A DNA stretch of 64,000 nucleotides from Hydrogenimonas thermophila. GTDB lineage: Bacteria; Campylobacterota; Campylobacteria; Campylobacterales; Hydrogenimonadaceae. The notes beneath the pieces were generated by a model. That model was given only the letters and a program-made list of their open reading frames with translations. It was not told the origin of the DNA and did no database searches. Location of the stretch: positions 1-64,000 of the forward strand of contig NZ_FOXB01000003.1 in NCBI RefSeq assembly GCF_900115615.1, given 5' to 3'. Below, in pieces: positions 1 to 9,952 of this stretch. The position numbers were made by a program, and so were the translations under genes. The stretch's first letter is position 1. Each line of letters starts with the position of its first letter.

Positions 1-279
1 ATGGGTTTGATGTTTTTTTACTAACTGGGGTTCAAAGGTTCCATTTCTATCTCTTGGAACTTCTAACTCAAACTCTCCTACGGAGCTTTTCATCTTTTTT
101 GAAGATTTACCGTTTTTACGATTTTTTATCTCTTTGGATAAGTGTGATTCAAGCTCTGCTTCTAAAGCAGCTTCTGTAAGTTGTTTTATAAGTGGAGCAA
201 GCACTCCATCTTTTCCATCTATTTTTGCACCTCTTTTTATCTGCTCAAGTGCTTCATTTAAATCAAATGTCTCTTTCAT
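1..279 (-). CDS. IS256-family (Mutator-type) transposase, N-terminal 93 residues, cut by window edge
   Basis: The reading frame starts at ATG 279 and stays open to the window edge. The protein begins MKETFDLNEALEQIKRG and continues with a region matching the usual N-terminus of IS256-type DDE transposases: LIKQLTEAALEAELESHL, a lysine-rich linker, then VPRDRNGTFEPQLVKK. The catalytic DDE residues would lie beyond the window. An AAAGGA ribosome binding site precedes the ATG. Whether the full gene is intact cannot be judged here. The family call rests on the conserved amphipathic N-terminal block and the RDRNGTFEPQLV motif. Confidence 0.85.
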   Translation of the reverse strand, partial: MKETFDLNEALEQIKRGAKIDGKDGVLAPLIKQLTEAALEAELESHLSKEIKNRKNGKSSKKMKSSVGEFELEVPRDRNGTFEPQLVKKHQTH

Positions 280-338
280 GTGTCTTTCCTTTAGAATATG
301 TTATTCTATCGGATTGACACAAAATTTCTAACACTCCC
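1..338 (-). mobile_element. IS256-family insertion sequence, 5' end only
   Basis: The window opens inside an insertion sequence read on the minus strand. The transposase start lies about 60 bases inside the outer end. Read outward, that end is GGGAGTGTTAGAAATTTTGT followed by GTC, which has the look of IS256-family terminal inverted repeats. The boundary near 338 is inferred from this end sequence; the other end and the target duplication lie outside the window, so it could not be confirmed. Confidence 0.7.
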
Positions 339-516
339 TAGATTTATAGAGACATATAAAAACAATTTATTTGTAGTTAAATTTTACCATTATAACAGAT
401 GTGCTCTTGATAAAAGTTATAAGTTAATTCAAAAAATTTATAACATCATTAAAATTAAACAAATTTAACCTAAATTAATGTTATATCCAAGCTTCATTAA
501 TACTTCAAAACTACTA

Positions 517-1725
517 TTATATTAATTTTTTATACTTTTCATACATCCTTCTGGCTGCTTCTTTATCATCTAATCGTAAATAATAAATTACTAATTCAGA
601 ATATTCCCATTCATAAATCGAATTATCTTCTATTAATTTACAAACTTTCATAGCCAATTCATTATCTTCTAAATTTGTCATAATACTGTTAAAAAGTCGT
701 CCACCTAAAGAAAATCTACTGTTTCTATGGAAATAATCTGGTTGTTTTTTTAGAAGTTTTTCTATAAAATACAAAATATTTACCTCTTTGACAAATTCAT
801 TGTCACCCAATTCTATAATATCATCTAACAATCTACCTATTTCAAACAAATCATCAGTTTTAAAACCTTTATTTTTAATAGATTTTAAAGCTTTTTTAAA
901 TAATTCTTTAGCCAAATATTTATCTTTTGAAACATCTATGGATTTTAATGCATATTCTCTTAAAAGTGCAATGTTGTTAATTTTTTTTGTTAATATTTTA
1001 TCTAATAATTCAATATCACTTGTCCCAAAATATGTAGCAATATTTAACAAAAGCTCTAATCTATCCTTATCTATTCTCGCAAGCTCTATAGCTTTTTCAT
1101 ATACCTTTTTTAGTAATTTTTTATTTTCTGAAAAATATTTTATATCAAAGCTTAAAACCTCTTCAATATCTTTATATGTTTTTAAAGATTCTAAATATTT
1201 TTTAAATAATTTATCACATAAATTCTCATCTATTTTTTCAATATCTTTAAAAAGTAAAAAATAGTCATCTTTATTTTTAGCATACTTTTCTGTTTTTTTA
1301 TACAACTGTTTTGCCCATTTTTCATCTTCTAAAACAAATAAGATGTCGTTTGCTAATTTATAATATGATTTAAAATCCCCATCAACAATTTCTTCTGCTT
1401 CTTTGTAAAGCTTTTTTGCCATTTCTTTATCGTTAAGCTGTTGTATAAATCGTTTAGCAATAGCAATTTTTTCACTACTATTTTTAGACAATTTAATTGA
1501 TTTTTCAAGAAGTCTTCTAGTCCATTCTTCATCTTTTAAAGTAGAAAAAATACGATCGCTTAAATATAAAACACTTGCACAACTATTAACTATACTCTCT
1601 TTATCTCTAAAAATTTCTCTAACAAAATCTATATCATTACTGTAAAATAAAACTTTTTCAGGCAATCTTTCTACTCTTCTAACACCAATAAGTGTTCCTT
1701 TCACAGGATGGGTAATGTGTGGCAT
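517..1725 (-). CDS. Helical-repeat (TPR/Sel1-like) protein of unknown function
   Basis: The 402-residue protein has no signal peptide and is built of at least eight degenerate repeats of about 35 residues. The recurring core is D-E/K-x-x-A-K-x-L-Y/F-K-K-A followed by a short second helix, for example DKEMAKKLYKEAEE, DEKWAKQLYKKTEK and DKYLAKELFKKALK. This is the pattern of an alpha-solenoid. Such folds usually act as protein-binding scaffolds, but nothing indicates the partner. AAGGAG stands about 8 bases before the ATG, supporting the start. It stands alone between an insertion sequence and a frameshifted gene, in a stretch that looks like accessory DNA. The 177 bases between it and the insertion sequence hold nothing I recognise. 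Confidence 0.7.
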   Translation of the reverse strand: MPHITHPVKGTLIGVRRVERLPEKVLFYSNDIDFVREIFRDKESIVNSCASVLYLSDRIFSTLKDEEWTRRLLEKSIKLSKNSSEKIAIAKRFIQQLNDKEMAKKLYKEAEEIVDGDFKSYYKLANDILFVLEDEKWAKQLYKKTEKYAKNKDDYFLLFKDIEKIDENLCDKLFKKYLESLKTYKDIEEVLSFDIKYFSENKKLLKKVYEKAIELARIDKDRLELLLNIATYFGTSDIELLDKILTKKINNIALLREYALKSIDVSKDKYLAKELFKKALKSIKNKGFKTDDLFEIGRLLDDIIELGDNEFVKEVNILYFIEKLLKKQPDYFHRNSRFSLGGRLFNSIMTNLEDNELAMKVCKLIEDNSIYEWEYSELVIYYLRLDDKEAARRMYEKYKKLI

Positions 1726-1851
1726 ATCTTTCTCCTTGTATTTTTTTTCAATAATTTTACAGTTTTAAGTGGATAGATTATGTCTGCTTGTAAAACAGAC
1801 ATAATCTAACTATAATTTTAATTATAATCTCAAAAAAAACAAAGGATTAGA

Positions 1852-2095
1852 ATGTATTTTAAATCTAATATATTCAACGACATTAGTTTTATAGATATAG
1901 ATCCAAAATCTCTTTTTATTATTTGGCTGTTTAAAACTCTTGATATGAATTATATACATCACAATAGATATATAGCTGAGTTTGCTAAATATTTATTATA
2001 GATTAAAAAGATTAGATAGTAGAAAAATATTCATAGATAGGGTTAAATTTTTTGAAATAGTTGAGGAATTTTTGATTAAAGTAAGGTATATGTAA
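1852..2095 (+). pseudogene. Small gene of unknown function, apparently frameshifted
   Basis: ATG 1852 follows AAAGGA and opens a frame of 49 codons that ends at TAG 1999-2001 after ...EFAKYLL. The +1 frame then continues without a break as RLKRLDSRKIFIDRVKFFEIVEEFL... to TAA 2093-2095. The joined product, about 80 residues, would read smoothly across the junction. This suggests a single-base indel near 1993-2000, or less likely a programmed frameshift. The TAA overlaps the ATG of the next gene (TAATG), so the two were translationally coupled. I do not recognise the family. Two separate tiny genes remain possible. Confidence 0.5.
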
Positions 2096-2430
2096 TGGTT
2101 GGAGTTTTTTGGATTTACAAAGATAAAATTTACTCTAAAAAACAATCAATAAAGTTTTTATCACCATTAAATGGATTTATAGATAGTAATTTTTCACATT
2201 ACGAAGTCTGGGAAGAGTTTAAACAGAAATTTAAAGAGTTTTATTTATATGAATATGAAGAGATTAACAGGGGAAGAGTTGTTTATAATCAAAATAAAAA
2301 TGAATTTGTAGTTTATTCGAACAGTTATGTAATTAAAAATCATAAAGATTTAATCATAAAAGATTTTAAACTAAGACAAGAAAAAGTTATATTTGAAGTT
2401 GATGAACATTATTTATTAACATGCATATAA
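2095..2430 (+). CDS. Uncharacterised 111-residue protein
   Basis: The frame begins at ATG 2095, overlapping the stop of the preceding small frame (TAATG). The protein is soluble and mixed alpha/beta, with a hydrophobic N-terminus (MVGVFWIYKDKIYSKK), a central HYEVWEEF segment, GRVVYNQNKNEFVVY, and a C-terminus ending HYLLTCI. I vaguely associate the pattern of an N-terminal GVFWxYK, then H-x-x-x-WE, then GRVxY with a small widespread bacterial family of unknown function. No catalytic motif is evident. It is probably the second gene of a two-gene unit with the broken gene upstream. Confidence 0.65.
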   Translation: MVGVFWIYKDKIYSKKQSIKFLSPLNGFIDSNFSHYEVWEEFKQKFKEFYLYEYEEINRGRVVYNQNKNEFVVYSNSYVIKNHKDLIIKDFKLRQEKVIFEVDEHYLLTCI

Positions 2431-2466
2431 GTATAGATAGAGTCATATTCTGCTATGCTCCACCAC

Positions 2467-3072
2467 TTATTTATGCGGTAATATTTTATTACTTTTATTA
2501 ATTGATTCTAAAAGAAGTTTTTGTTGCTCTTCACTGAGTTTTCCTTCACTCATAGCATCAATCATCTTTTCAACAACTCGTACTTGCAACTCTTTCTCTT
2601 TTAACTCTTTTTCTGCTTCTAATTTCTCTCTATGTATTTTTAGTTTTGTAGCTTGGTGATGTTTAAATAGCTTATATATAAGCCAAACAATTGTAATAAA
2701 AGCAAAGATAGTTATTAAAATTATCCACTTATTAAATATTTTAGAATCTTCTATCTTGCTTTTTTGCAACTCTAATTGCTTTAATGATATCTCTTTTTCA
2801 CTAAGTGTTTTTGCTTTCAATGCTTCTGTTTTTAACTTTTCAATTGCAATAGCTTTTTGCATCTCAATTTTTGCAATCTCTTTTTTAGATTCAAGTTCAA
2901 GTCTTTTTTCATCAGAGATTTTTGGTTTAGAGCTGCTTCCAAGAATTGTTTGAGCATAGCCTATTTTACTGTTTTCTTGATCTATAAGTCTGGGCTTTTG
3001 ACCACTATCTTGGCAGCCTGTAATTGACAATATAATTGCAATAGATAAAACAATTCTACGCAAAAAATACAT
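2467..3072 (-). CDS. Lipoprotein with coiled coil and internal membrane helix
   Basis: This 201-residue protein starts with a lipoprotein signal (positively charged MYFLRR, hydrophobic core, lipobox SITGC with Cys at about 20). Residues 50-115 form a charged Lys/Glu-rich coiled coil. A single strongly hydrophobic helix follows (about 117-138, WIILITIFAFITIVWLIYKLF), then a second charged coiled coil to the C-terminus. A lipid-anchored N-terminus plus an internal membrane span is an unusual combination: it would tether one coil in the periplasm and place the other in the cytoplasm. No enzyme motif is visible. The function is unknown. Confidence 0.65.
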   Translation of the reverse strand: MYFLRRIVLSIAIILSITGCQDSGQKPRLIDQENSKIGYAQTILGSSSKPKISDEKRLELESKKEIAKIEMQKAIAIEKLKTEALKAKTLSEKEISLKQLELQKSKIEDSKIFNKWIILITIFAFITIVWLIYKLFKHHQATKLKIHREKLEAEKELKEKELQVRVVEKMIDAMSEGKLSEEQQKLLLESINKSNKILPHK

Positions 3073-3099
3073 TTATTATTCCTAAATCATCGGTACTCA

Positions 3100-3134
3100 G
3101 AGTTTTTGGATGCAAGTGTGCATACCAAAAACTC
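3100..3134 (-). other. Inverted repeat between queF and the lipoprotein gene
   Basis: A 10-base arm GAGTTTTTGG (3100-3109) pairs with CCAAAAACTC (3125-3134), with an inner TGCA/TGCA pairing. Neither side carries a proper T-run, so it may be a weak terminator, an RNA processing site or a protein-binding dyad. Its role is undetermined. Confidence 0.4.
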
Positions 3135-3144
3135 GTAAAATGTT

Positions 3145-3170
3145 ATGAAAGTGAAGCAGTTCACTTTCAT
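3145..3170 (-). terminator. Hairpin overlapping the queF stop codon
   Basis: An 11-base perfect stem, ATGAAAGTGAA (3145-3155) with TTCACTTTCAT (3160-3170), closes a GCAG loop and includes the queF stop codon. Read on the minus strand it is followed by ATAACATTTTAC, a poor T-tract. It is probably the end of the dnaA-dnaN-gyrB-queF transcript, but termination efficiency is uncertain. Confidence 0.45.
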
Positions 3171-3568
3171 TTAACACATTTTACCTCTTTTTTTATCAGA
3201 TCACTGTCTATTTCTATTAGAGTATGAACATTCCCTCTTGGATTAAAATCAGCTGTCAGTTTCATCCATCTTGGCTTGAGTTTTTCATATAGTACATCAT
3301 ATATCTCATTTGCACTTTCTTCGTGACTTATATGTCTGTTTCTAAAAGAGTTTATATATAGCTTGATAGCTTTAAGCTCTATTACCCACTGATCTGGAAT
3401 ATACTCAAGTTTGAAAGTAGCATAGTCTGGGTAACCGCTTCTTGGGCATAAACAGCTAAATTCTGGCAGAGTAATTGTAATTTTATAGTTTTTTTGAAAT
3501 TTGTTTGGCCAAATTTCTAAATCTTTATCGATATTAAAGTTCTCAATAATCTCTTCACCGTATTTCAC
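3167..3568 (-). CDS. queF: NADPH-dependent 7-cyano-7-deazaguanine reductase (QueF)
   Basis: The enzyme reduces preQ0 to preQ1 in the cytoplasmic pathway to the tRNA nucleoside queuosine. At 133 residues this is the short, unimodular form. It carries the family active site F-S-C-L-C-P-R-S-G-Y-P-D: Cys41 is the expected thioimide-forming nucleophile and Asp48 the general acid. The NADPH-binding E-L-K-A-I-K-L-Y-x-N-S-F-R motif and the following HEE also match. It lies 23 bases after gyrB on the same strand, and the order dnaA-dnaN-gyrB-queF is familiar from marine Campylobacterota. Its stop codon is embedded in a hairpin that may end the transcript. Confidence 0.95.
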   Translation of the reverse strand: MKYGEEIIENFNIDKDLEIWPNKFQKNYKITITLPEFSCLCPRSGYPDYATFKLEYIPDQWVIELKAIKLYINSFRNRHISHEESANEIYDVLYEKLKPRWMKLTADFNPRGNVHTLIEIDSDLIKKEVKCVK

Positions 3569-3591
3569 CGCTACTCCTGTTTTGTTTATGT

Positions 3592-5913
<2,322 letters not shown>

Positions 5914-5939
5914 CTATATTTCCTTATGTTTGTTATAAC

Positions 5940-7007
5940 TTATATGATAATTGGCATAATAACGGTATAGAAGTTGCCACTTTGAACAATAAATGGTAAG
6001 TTTGGTTCATTTAATCCCATATTGAACTCTTCATTGTCTATTTGACCAAGAAAATCAAGTAAATATTTGCTATTTACTGCCAATACGAATTCTTCATTGA
6101 ATCCTGTGTTAAACTCCATCTCTGTTTCAGCTTCAGAGTTTTCTTCTCCTAAGCTTTTAAATATTATAGAGTTGTTTTTAAAAGTCATTTTTATCTCTTG
6201 AGAGATAGTTGTAATTTGTTTAATTGATTCAATAATTTTACTTTTTGGCAATATAATTGAATGCTTAAGACTTTTTGGAACTATTCTTTCGTAATCTGGG
6301 TATTTTCCATTGATTAAATGTGTATAGAAGTAGTAATTAGGTGTTTTTATTATTAAGTTTGTTTCATTGTAGAATATCTCTATTTGATCGAAAAATAGTT
6401 TTTGTATTTCTATAATTGCTTTTTTTGGAATTATCATAGAGAGTGTTTTGTCATTGCTGTTTTCTATTTTTCCTATTGCAAGACGACGAGTATCTGTACC
6501 TACAATATCTATTTCATTCTCTTTAATATTTAGGAGTGCTCCATTTAGTTCATATTTTGGATTGTTTGTATCAATAGCTGGTGAAACTTTTTTAAACATT
6601 TGAATGAGTTCCATTGAGTTTAGCTCGATGGATGGTAGATCGTCTAAGTCTGGGAACTCTGGAAACTCTTCTGCATTAAACATTGGTAGTTTGAACTTAG
6701 AATTTCCTTGAGTAATATGGAGAGTCTCTTCTATTGTTTCAAGTATGATGTCATCTTCTTTCAGAATTCTTACAATGTCAAGTAGTTTTTTCCCATTTGC
6801 TGTTGCTTTGCCGTTTATATGAATATCTACATGTTCGGTAGTAGCTTGTAGTCCGATCTCCTGATCTGTAGCTTTTGCAACCATTTTATTTTCATTTGCT
6901 ATTAGTAACACATGGGAAGTTATCTGTGATGTGTCTTTTTTTTCGAGAAATGGCTGAAGGTTTATCAGCAGAGATTCAAGCGTGCTTTTAGCTACAGCAA
7001 GTCTCAT
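5940..7007 (-). CDS. dnaN: DNA polymerase III sliding clamp, beta subunit
   Basis: The beta clamp encircles DNA and tethers the replicative polymerase. The 355-residue length fits three clamp subdomains. The N-terminus MRLAVAKSTLESLLINLQPFLEKK and the block TDTRRLAIGK in the second domain are family features, and the end (IVQSGNFYTVIMPI followed by II) occupies the usual hydrophobic C-terminal position. It lies downstream of dnaA on the same strand, separated by 193 bases that appear to hold part of the origin. Confidence 0.97.
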   Translation of the reverse strand: MRLAVAKSTLESLLINLQPFLEKKDTSQITSHVLLIANENKMVAKATDQEIGLQATTEHVDIHINGKATANGKKLLDIVRILKEDDIILETIEETLHITQGNSKFKLPMFNAEEFPEFPDLDDLPSIELNSMELIQMFKKVSPAIDTNNPKYELNGALLNIKENEIDIVGTDTRRLAIGKIENSNDKTLSMIIPKKAIIEIQKLFFDQIEIFYNETNLIIKTPNYYFYTHLINGKYPDYERIVPKSLKHSIILPKSKIIESIKQITTISQEIKMTFKNNSIIFKSLGEENSEAETEMEFNTGFNEEFVLAVNSKYLLDFLGQIDNEEFNMGLNEPNLPFIVQSGNFYTVIMPIII

Positions 7008-7200
7008 CGGAACTCCTTTATATTTTTAATATTCTTAGTAGCAGTAGTCGTTTGCCGTGTTTATGTGAAAAATGCTGCTTGTCGACCAAATAGAGGGATT
7101 TCTTTCAATATATTCAAAAGCAAGATTTTTCACTTTTATTCACTTCTATTTATTATATCTTTTTTTTACCTCAAAAAGAATAGAATGCCTGTTTAATGCG
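7008..7200. other. dnaA-dnaN intergenic region, probable oriC2 with unwinding element
   Basis: One exact Helicobacter-type DnaA box, TTATTCACT, lies at 7136-7144. A one-mismatch copy, TTTTTCACT, is at 7126-7134. They are followed directly by an almost pure A/T stretch (7145-7167) including TATTTATTATATC, which is a candidate DNA unwinding element. In Helicobacter pylori the origin is bipartite with the unwound part downstream of dnaA, and this arrangement matches. The interval also must contain the dnaN promoter. The assignment is by analogy. Confidence 0.65.
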
Positions 7201-8538
7201 CTATTCTACTGTTGCAGATGTAATTTTGTGGCTCAATTCTTCTATTTTTGCCTTGAAATTTTCATCTTTATCTATCATTTCATTTATCTTTTTCATTGCG
7301 TGACTTACAGCAGTATGGTCTTTCATTCCAAAGTATTGAGCAAGGCTTGGCATAGAGTTTGGTGTTAGTGATCTTGCCAAATATATAACAATACGTCTTG
7401 CTTCAACAATTTTACGACTTCTGCTTTTACTTTTTATTTCACTTGGTTTTACATTAAGCTCACGTGAAGCTACTTTTACAATGTCATCTATTGTGATATT
7501 TTCAGAACGCTCTTTAATTTGGTTTTTAACTACATTTTTGGCGAATTCTAATGTAATACTTTGGTTCATCATATTTGCAAATGCATTTAATTGTATGATT
7601 ATACCTTCAATTTCACGGATATTATTTCCCATATTTGCGGCTATATAGTTGACAATTTCATTATCAATATGAATACCGTTAAGTTCGCATTTTTTCTTTA
7701 TGATTGCAATTTTTGTTTCTAGTTCAGGCGGTTGAATATCTACTATAAGTCCCCATTCAAAGCGGCTTCTAAGTCTCTCTTCAAGTCCTGCAATCTTTTT
7801 TGGGTGTTGGTCAGATGTCATGACTATCTGTTTTCCATTTCCGTGAAGTTCGTTAAATGTATGGAATAGCTCTTTTTGTGTCTCCTCTTTTCGGCTTAGA
7901 AACTGTATGTCATCAAGTAGCAGAATATCGCAGCTTCGGTATTTGTCACGAAAACGATCCATTGTACCGTTTCTAAGATGGTGGGTAAATTGGTTCATAA
8001 ACTGCTCTAATGATGTGAAAATTACTTGTTTGTTGCGTGCAAGGTTGAAATTTCCTATAGCATGCAACAGGTGTGTTTTTCCCAAACCTGCTCCACCATA
8101 AATAAATAGAGGATTATACTGAACCCCTGGCTTTTCTGCTACACGAAGAGCAGCTGTATAGGCAAACTGGTTTGAACTTCCTACAACAAAGCTTTCAAAT
8201 GTATATGATGGGTTTAGAATAGTACTCTTTGAAGAGTTTTTTGATACTCCTGTATCTGTACTGTTTTCACTGGTTTGTTGAACTGGTACTCTTTTTTTAC
8301 TATTTTTCACCTCAACAACTATTTGAGGTTTAATCCCAGTTTTAAGTTCAAATAGGTGAGATAGTTTATCACCATATCTGGTTTTTACCCATCTTGCTAC
8401 TAGTGGATTTGGTGCATAAAATATAGCAATATCCGATCTTGAAGCCTCTTCATCGTAAGAGAGCTGTTTTATGTAACGCTCAAATTCTATTTGAGGAATT
8501 TCCTGTTTTAAAAGGTCTAAAATTTTATCAACTAGCAT
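7201..8538 (-). CDS. dnaA: Chromosomal replication initiator protein DnaA
   Basis: DnaA binds origin boxes and opens the DNA strands. The 445-residue protein has an N-terminal DnaB-interaction domain (about 1-75), a short variable linker, then the AAA+ ATPase. That domain shows Walker A GGAGLGKTHLLHA, Walker B LLLDDIQFL, sensor and arginine-finger segments (SDQHPKKIAGLEERLRSRFEWGL). The C-terminal helix-turn-helix carries the signature KDHTAVSHA. The ATG at 8538 gives MLVDKILDLLKQEIPQIEFERYI, typical for the family. DnaA boxes sit on both sides of the gene, so it probably acts at its own locus and may repress its own promoter. Confidence 0.98.
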   Translation of the reverse strand: MLVDKILDLLKQEIPQIEFERYIKQLSYDEEASRSDIAIFYAPNPLVARWVKTRYGDKLSHLFELKTGIKPQIVVEVKNSKKRVPVQQTSENSTDTGVSKNSSKSTILNPSYTFESFVVGSSNQFAYTAALRVAEKPGVQYNPLFIYGGAGLGKTHLLHAIGNFNLARNKQVIFTSLEQFMNQFTHHLRNGTMDRFRDKYRSCDILLLDDIQFLSRKEETQKELFHTFNELHGNGKQIVMTSDQHPKKIAGLEERLRSRFEWGLIVDIQPPELETKIAIIKKKCELNGIHIDNEIVNYIAANMGNNIREIEGIIIQLNAFANMMNQSITLEFAKNVVKNQIKERSENITIDDIVKVASRELNVKPSEIKSKSRSRKIVEARRIVIYLARSLTPNSMPSLAQYFGMKDHTAVSHAMKKINEMIDKDENFKAKIEELSHKITSATVE

Positions 8539-8567
8539 AATCTACCCATTTATTTGATATTTCACTA

Positions 8568-8687
8568 TGTGAATAAAGTATGTGAAAAGTTGAGAATATT
8601 TTATCTCATTTTCGCTAAAATGCGGTTGTAAGAGTGTGAAAATAGAGTTATTCACAGTGTGAATAAAAAGGTGAATAGTGTGAATAT
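8568..8687. other. DnaA-box cluster upstream of dnaA, probable oriC1
   Basis: Exact boxes occur at 8568-8576 (TGTGAATAA, minus orientation), 8648-8656 (TTATTCACA) and 8658-8666 (TGTGAATAA). The last two form a nearly contiguous palindrome. Related copies follow at 8670-8678 (GGTGAATAG) and 8679-8687 (TGTGAATAT). The cluster occupies the dnaA promoter region and runs into the first codons of ruvC. Together with the boxes downstream of dnaA it suggests a bipartite chromosomal origin of the Helicobacter type. Confidence 0.75.
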
Positions 8688-9147
8688 TTTAGGAATAGAT
8701 CCTGGAAGCAGAAATTGTGGTTATGCGATAATAAAAAAAGATGGTCGATCTTTACATCTTGTAGAAGCAGGTTTAATAAAGATACGTGAACGTGAACTTC
8801 AGCATCAAATTGTTGAACTTGTTGAAGGGTTGGATTTGATTTTAAAAGGCAATATTGTTGATGAGGTTGCAATAGAAGATATATTTTTTGCATTCAATCC
8901 AAAAACAGTTTTGAAACTTGCTCAATTTAGGGGTGCTTTAAGTCTAAAAATTTTGCAAGAGATAGGAAATTTTGCTGAATATACACCTCTGCAGGTGAAA
9001 AAAGCATTGACAGGAAATGGAAAAGCAGCCAAAGAACAGGTTGCTTTTATGGTAAAAAAGATATTAAAAATTAATAAAGAGATTAAACCGCTCGATATTA
9101 CAGATGCAATGGCTGTGGCTATTACACATGCTCATAGAGTGAACTAA
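8680..9147 (+). CDS. ruvC: Crossover junction endodeoxyribonuclease RuvC
   Basis: RuvC resolves Holliday junctions together with RuvAB. I place the start at GTG 8680, giving [17 protein letters not shown]. In-frame GTG codons at 8659 and 8671 would add seven residues that belong to the DnaA-box array, whereas AAAAAGGTG just upstream is a good ribosome binding site for 8680. Catalytic acids are visible in GIDPGS (first Asp), AIEDIFF (Glu) and [14 protein letters not shown] (Asp pair). [19 protein letters not shown] is the conserved DNA-binding segment. The 155-residue length is normal. The gene diverges from dnaA and its stop overlaps the convergent thyX by four bases. Confidence 0.93.
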   Translation: MNILGIDPGSRNCGYAIIKKDGRSLHLVEAGLIKIRERELQHQIVELVEGLDLILKGNIVDEVAIEDIFFAFNPKTVLKLAQFRGALSLKILQEIGNFAEYTPLQVKKALTGNGKAAKEQVAFMVKKILKINKEIKPLDITDAMAVAITHAHRVN

Positions 9148-9803
9148 TATGTTTTTACTGTAAAAAGATATTTATGATCATTAGGTAGTGTATTGTATAT
9201 CTCATATGCCAAATCTCTAATTTCCCAAAGAGCTGATTTGTCACTTCTTAACTCTAAAAAGTTTTGAAGGCTTCTTGCATTTATTGTCCAGGTTAGTTCA
9301 GTTTTATAGCATTCAGGCAAAGCATATTTGGCTTTATCGTTTGGAATACCAGCTACTAAAAGTTGACGTAGATTTTCAAGAGCCATAACGCTGTATTTGT
9401 TTACTTCATCATTATCTGTTAAGACTATATACTTACTAGCTCTTTTTAGATCAGGTGCTAAAATAAAAAATTCTCCTACATTTTCATTTGATCTTTTCTC
9501 TCTACTTAAAAATGTATCTTCATTTTTTAACTCTTTTAAAGTATATCTTGTACTTTTTACACTAAGACTAGCTATTCTGTGTCTAGCAAGCTCTTGAAGA
9601 ACTGCACGACTGATACCTTGAATATAAAATGTATATATAAGATGTTCAAGAGTACTTGCATGTTTAAACTTATTTCCTACTCGATCAATTAATTCCTTAT
9701 CTTTTTCTCCTCCTGAATCACTTTTATCAAAACTTTGCCAACATGTTCTTATGGCATGTGCACACACTTCCAAAGGTGTATGTTGTAATAGAGTAATTTT
9801 CAT
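9144..9803 (-). CDS. thyX: FAD-dependent thymidylate synthase ThyX
   Basis: ThyX makes dTMP from dUMP using methylene-tetrahydrofolate and FAD, replacing ThyA. The signature R-H-R-x7-S is present ([20 protein letters not shown]), as are the FAD/dUMP-binding [14 protein letters not shown] and the C-terminal block [25 protein letters not shown]. An upstream ATG at 9836 exists, but I prefer ATG 9803: it gives [13 protein letters not shown], the usual N-terminus, and has AAAAGGAGA nine bases before it. The product is 219 residues. It converges on ruvC with a four-base overlap. Confidence 0.95.
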   Translation of the reverse strand: MKITLLQHTPLEVCAHAIRTCWQSFDKSDSGGEKDKELIDRVGNKFKHASTLEHLIYTFYIQGISRAVLQELARHRIASLSVKSTRYTLKELKNEDTFLSREKRSNENVGEFFILAPDLKRASKYIVLTDNDEVNKYSVMALENLRQLLVAGIPNDKAKYALPECYKTELTWTINARSLQNFLELRSDKSALWEIRDLAYEIYNTLPNDHKYLFTVKTY

Positions 9804-9922
9804 ATTTAAAATCTCCTTTTGACAATAGACAAACAAAATATTGCTATTATATCAAAGGCTAGTTGTATACTTTGTTTTATTACTGATTTAGAAGGAGTGA
9901 AAGTGAATGTTAAAATATTTAT

Positions 9923-9945
9923 CAAGTACCGAATTACGGTACTTG
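9923..9945 (-). terminator. Hairpin downstream of flgE
   Basis: A nine-base stem, CAAGTACCG (9923-9931) with CGGTACTTG (9937-9945), has a five-base loop just past the flgE stop. On the minus strand it is followed by ATAAATATTTT, a T-containing tail. It is a likely terminator of the hook transcript. Confidence 0.6.
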
Positions 9946-9952
9946 AATAGAT

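Noticed and set aside
9804-9836. Upstream ATG for thyX
   Set aside because: The added 11 residues cover the ribosome binding site of the conserved start [10 protein letters not shown].
9903-9951. Tiny plus-strand frame (about 15 codons) after AGAAGGAGTGAAAGTG
   Set aside because: It consists mainly of the flgE terminator hairpin; the apparent ribosome binding site is probably chance.
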